The position numbers and the translations under genes are program-made. From Hoeflea prorocentri (GTDB lineage Bacteria; Pseudomonadota; Alphaproteobacteria; Rhizobiales; Rhizobiaceae): a DNA stretch of 64,000 nt. Each line of letters opens with the position of its first letter. Within the stretch, counting starts at the first letter, position 1. The notes under the pieces are model-generated. The model saw nothing but the letters and a program-made list of their open reading frames with translations. It was not told the DNA's origin and did no database searches. The stretch is taken from positions 682,001 to 746,000 of the forward strand of contig NZ_JAPJZI010000001.1 in NCBI RefSeq assembly GCF_027944115.1. The letters run 5' to 3'. Shown here in pieces: positions 61,985 through 64,000 of this stretch.

Positions 61985-63457
61985 TCAAGCGACCCAGACG
62001 CTTTTGGTCTGTGAATAAAGCGCGATTGCCTCGCGGCCCATCTCGCGCCCGTAACCCGATTGCTTCATGCCGCCGAAGGGTGATGCCGCGTCCGTTTCAC
62101 CCCAGCAATTGACCCAGATCGTGCCGGCCTGAAGGCGTCCTGCCATCCGCCGCACACGGGTCACATCCTGCGACCATAGACCCGCTGCAAGGCCGTAATC
62201 CGTGTCGTTTGCGCGCTTCAGCACATCTTCTTCATCGTCGAATTTCAGCACCGAGATGACCGGCCCGAAAATCTCGTCCCGGGCAAGCTTCATATCGTCT
62301 GTGACATCGGCGACAATCGTCGGACGGATGAACCAGCCCTCGGACGTGTCGCGCTTGCCCCCTGTCAGTACGGCTGCCCCGTCCGAACGGCCGCCATCGA
62401 CATAGCCGAGGATCATGTTCATCTGCCGTTCGCTGATGACGGGTCCAAGGTCATTGGGCGGGTCGTCAAACCCCGGACCAACCTGGAGACCGTCAGCAAT
62501 CTCCGTCAGGCCCGAGACCACCTGATCATGTATGGAAGAATGGACATAAAGCCGGCAACCGGCCGTGCAGCTTTGACCATTGTTGCCGAAATTTGCCCAG
62601 AAAGCGCCGGGGATCGCCTTCTCAAGGTCGGCGTCTGCAAAGATGATGTTGGCCGCCTTGCCGCCCAGTTCCAGCGAAACCTTCTTCAGATTTCCCTTTG
62701 AGGCCACGACGATCTGCCTGCCGGTGCGGGTGCTGCCGGTAAAGCCGATCTTGGCGATACGCGTATGGGCGGCAAGCGCTGCACCGGCCTCTGCGCCCAA
62801 CCCCGGCACGACATTGAGCACACCCTCGGGCAGTCCGGCTTCAAGAGCGAGGTCGGCGAGGTAAAGCGCTGAGAGCGGTGTTTCTTCCGACGGTTTCAGG
62901 ATCACGGTGTTTCCCGCCGCGAGTGCCGGCGCAAGCTTCCATGCAGCCATGAGCAAGGGGTAGTTCCAGGGCGTGATCAGCCCGCACACGCCGACCGGTT
63001 CAATCAGGGTGTAGTTCAGCCGGTCCGGAATATTCACAGGAATCGTTGCGCCCTCGATCTTGTCGGGCCAGCCGGCAAAATAGCGTATATGCCGTGCCGA
63101 CCACATCGCATCGACATCGCGCGCGACATTCACAGGCTTGCCATTGTCGAGCGCGTCGAGTTGCCCGAATATGTCGGCCCGTTCCTCGATCAGTTCGGCA
63201 AACCGCCACAGGACCTTGCTGCGGGCATCCGGTCCCATCGTTCGCCAGGGGCCGGTCTCGAATGCCCGTGACGCTGCCTCAACAGCCAGATCCACCTCAG
63301 TCTTGCCAGCCCGGGCGACTTCGGTGAGGACTTTGCCGTTCGAGGGGTTGATAACCTCGATGCTGCCATCCGTCTCCACCTGCCGCGACCCGATCCGCAA
63401 CCCCTGCTTCGAGGTAATGAAAGAGGCAACATCCTTGTTTAGTGAAATGGTGCCCAT
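61985..63457 (-). CDS. Aldehyde dehydrogenase family protein
   Basis: A 490-residue aldehyde dehydrogenase, betaine-aldehyde-type. Key residues are N165 (TPWNYP), K188 (ILKPSE), E263 (LELGGK) and C297 (NGQSCTAG). It is in the same direction as, and 4 bases after, the acyl-CoA synthetase. It could oxidise the aldehyde from the LacD-type aldolase or feed the synthetase with an acid. Confidence 0.92.
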   Translation of the reverse strand: MGTISLNKDVASFITSKQGLRIGSRQVETDGSIEVINPSNGKVLTEVARAGKTEVDLAVEAASRAFETGPWRTMGPDARSKVLWRFAELIEERADIFGQLDALDNGKPVNVARDVDAMWSARHIRYFAGWPDKIEGATIPVNIPDRLNYTLIEPVGVCGLITPWNYPLLMAAWKLAPALAAGNTVILKPSEETPLSALYLADLALEAGLPEGVLNVVPGLGAEAGAALAAHTRIAKIGFTGSTRTGRQIVVASKGNLKKVSLELGGKAANIIFADADLEKAIPGAFWANFGNNGQSCTAGCRLYVHSSIHDQVVSGLTEIADGLQVGPGFDDPPNDLGPVISERQMNMILGYVDGGRSDGAAVLTGGKRDTSEGWFIRPTIVADVTDDMKLARDEIFGPVISVLKFDDEEDVLKRANDTDYGLAAGLWSQDVTRVRRMAGRLQAGTIWVNCWGETDAASPFGGMKQSGYGREMGREAIALYSQTKSVWVA

Positions 63458-63461
63458 GGTC

Positions 63462-64000
63462 CTACACTCCGGCCTTTTTCTGTTCCGCTTCGCGCAGAAT
63501 ACGGCGGTTGATCTTGCCTGATGAGGTCATCTCGAATTCGTTCACGAACTCGATTTCACGCGGCGCCTTGTAGGCAGCAAGACGGTCGCGCACGTGGTCT
63601 GTCAGCGCATCCTTCAATGCTTCCGTTTCCGCCTCTCCGGCCCGCAGCTTGATGAATGCCTTGACGATCGACCCCCGGTCGGCGTCCGGCTTGCCGACGA
63701 CGGCTGTCTCGGCCACGCACGGGTGGGCGAGGAGGCAGTCTTCGATTTCCGCCGGCCCGATGCGGAAGCCGGAGGACTTGATCAGGTCATCGGACCGGCC
63801 CTTATACCAATAGTAGCCATCCGCATCCCTGACAGCGAGGTCATGGGTTCTCAAGAATTCACCGTGCCGCATCTCGGCTTCCTTGTCAGGATTGTTGAGA
63901 TAACCGAGGAAGCGGGTCGGTGCATCGGCGGTTGTCACGATTTCACCGGGTTCGCCATCACCGACCTCGAGGCCGTCGCCATCAACGAGCCGTACGTCAT
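63462..64000 (-). CDS. Acyl-CoA synthetase (AMP-binding), C-terminal part (partial)
   Basis: The frame is open to the window edge, so only the C-terminal ~178 residues are seen. They contain the hinge and C-domain of an adenylate-forming ligase: YKGRSDDLIKSSGFRIGPAEIE and the final SGKINRR whose Lys is catalytic. The short-chain acetoacetyl/propionyl/benzoate-CoA ligase group is likely. First gene seen of an operon with the aldehyde dehydrogenase: an aldehyde may be oxidised to an acid and then activated. Confidence 0.88.
   Translation of the reverse strand, partial: DVRLVDGDGLEVGDGEPGEIVTTADAPTRFLGYLNNPDKEAEMRHGEFLRTHDLAVRDADGYYWYKGRSDDLIKSSGFRIGPAEIEDCLLAHPCVAETAVVGKPDADRGSIVKAFIKLRAGEAETEALKDALTDHVRDRLAAYKAPREIEFVNEFEMTSSGKINRRILREAEQKKAGV

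Overview
The window is a dense, GC-rich (about 60 %) stretch of an alphaproteobacterial genome. The style is that of a marine or soil Rhizobiales/Rhodobacterales bacterium: many sugar ABC transporters, a TRAP transporter, ATGA-type start/stop overlaps, and an arsR-arsC-aqpS arsenic cassette of the rhizobial kind. No tRNA, rRNA, replication, transposase or CRISPR sequence was recognised. Everything here is accessory catabolism plus its regulators, so a chromid, megaplasmid or catabolic island is plausible (inference).

Region A (1-15058): the 3' end of a thiamine-diphosphate enzyme, an aspartate-dehydrogenase-like protein and an aldehyde dehydrogenase run towards an IclR gene. A divergent operon then carries an FAD monooxygenase, a three-gene TRAP transporter, a sulfatase and a second FAD monooxygenase. 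Facing it is a minus-strand aromatic-type operon (bicupin, small recombinase-like-helix protein, Rieske oxygenase, SDR, beta-helix-like protein) controlled by a second IclR. The two operons look like uptake, desulfation and oxidation of an aromatic or heterocyclic compound.

Region B (15099-28291): a minus-strand pair (D-2-hydroxyacid dehydrogenase, FAH-family sugar-acid dehydratase) is divergent from a long pentose operon. That operon holds a binding protein, two permeases, a 60-residue membrane protein, two ABC ATPases, an aldehyde dehydrogenase, a xylulokinase, a HAD phosphatase, an RpiR regulator and RpiA.

Region C (28449-33475): an operon of GST, ChrR-like cupin, SDR, FAD amine oxidase and TetR, then a small membrane protein and a proline iminopeptidase.

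Region D (33524-45917): glucuronate catabolism. A minus-strand operon of three Gfo/Idh/MocA oxidoreductases, a sugar ABC transporter and UxuA is divergent from GntR, UxaC and UxuB. It is followed by the arsenic cassette (45924-47468).

Region E (47693-64000): an L-fucose-isomerase-like enzyme, a nucleoside hydrolase, a GntR/UTRA regulator and a DUF35 plus thiolase-like pair. Then comes a long plus-strand operon: nucleoside phosphorylase, ABC transporter, tagatose-3-epimerase-type enzyme, DhaL, DhaK, LacD-type aldolase and SDR. It ends facing an aldehyde dehydrogenase and an acyl-CoA synthetase. Read together, region E could encode an undescribed route that frees a sugar (perhaps from nucleosides), converts it to a ketose 1-phosphate and splits it to DHAP plus an aldehyde. 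That is the main novelty proposed here, and it is an inference from gene content.
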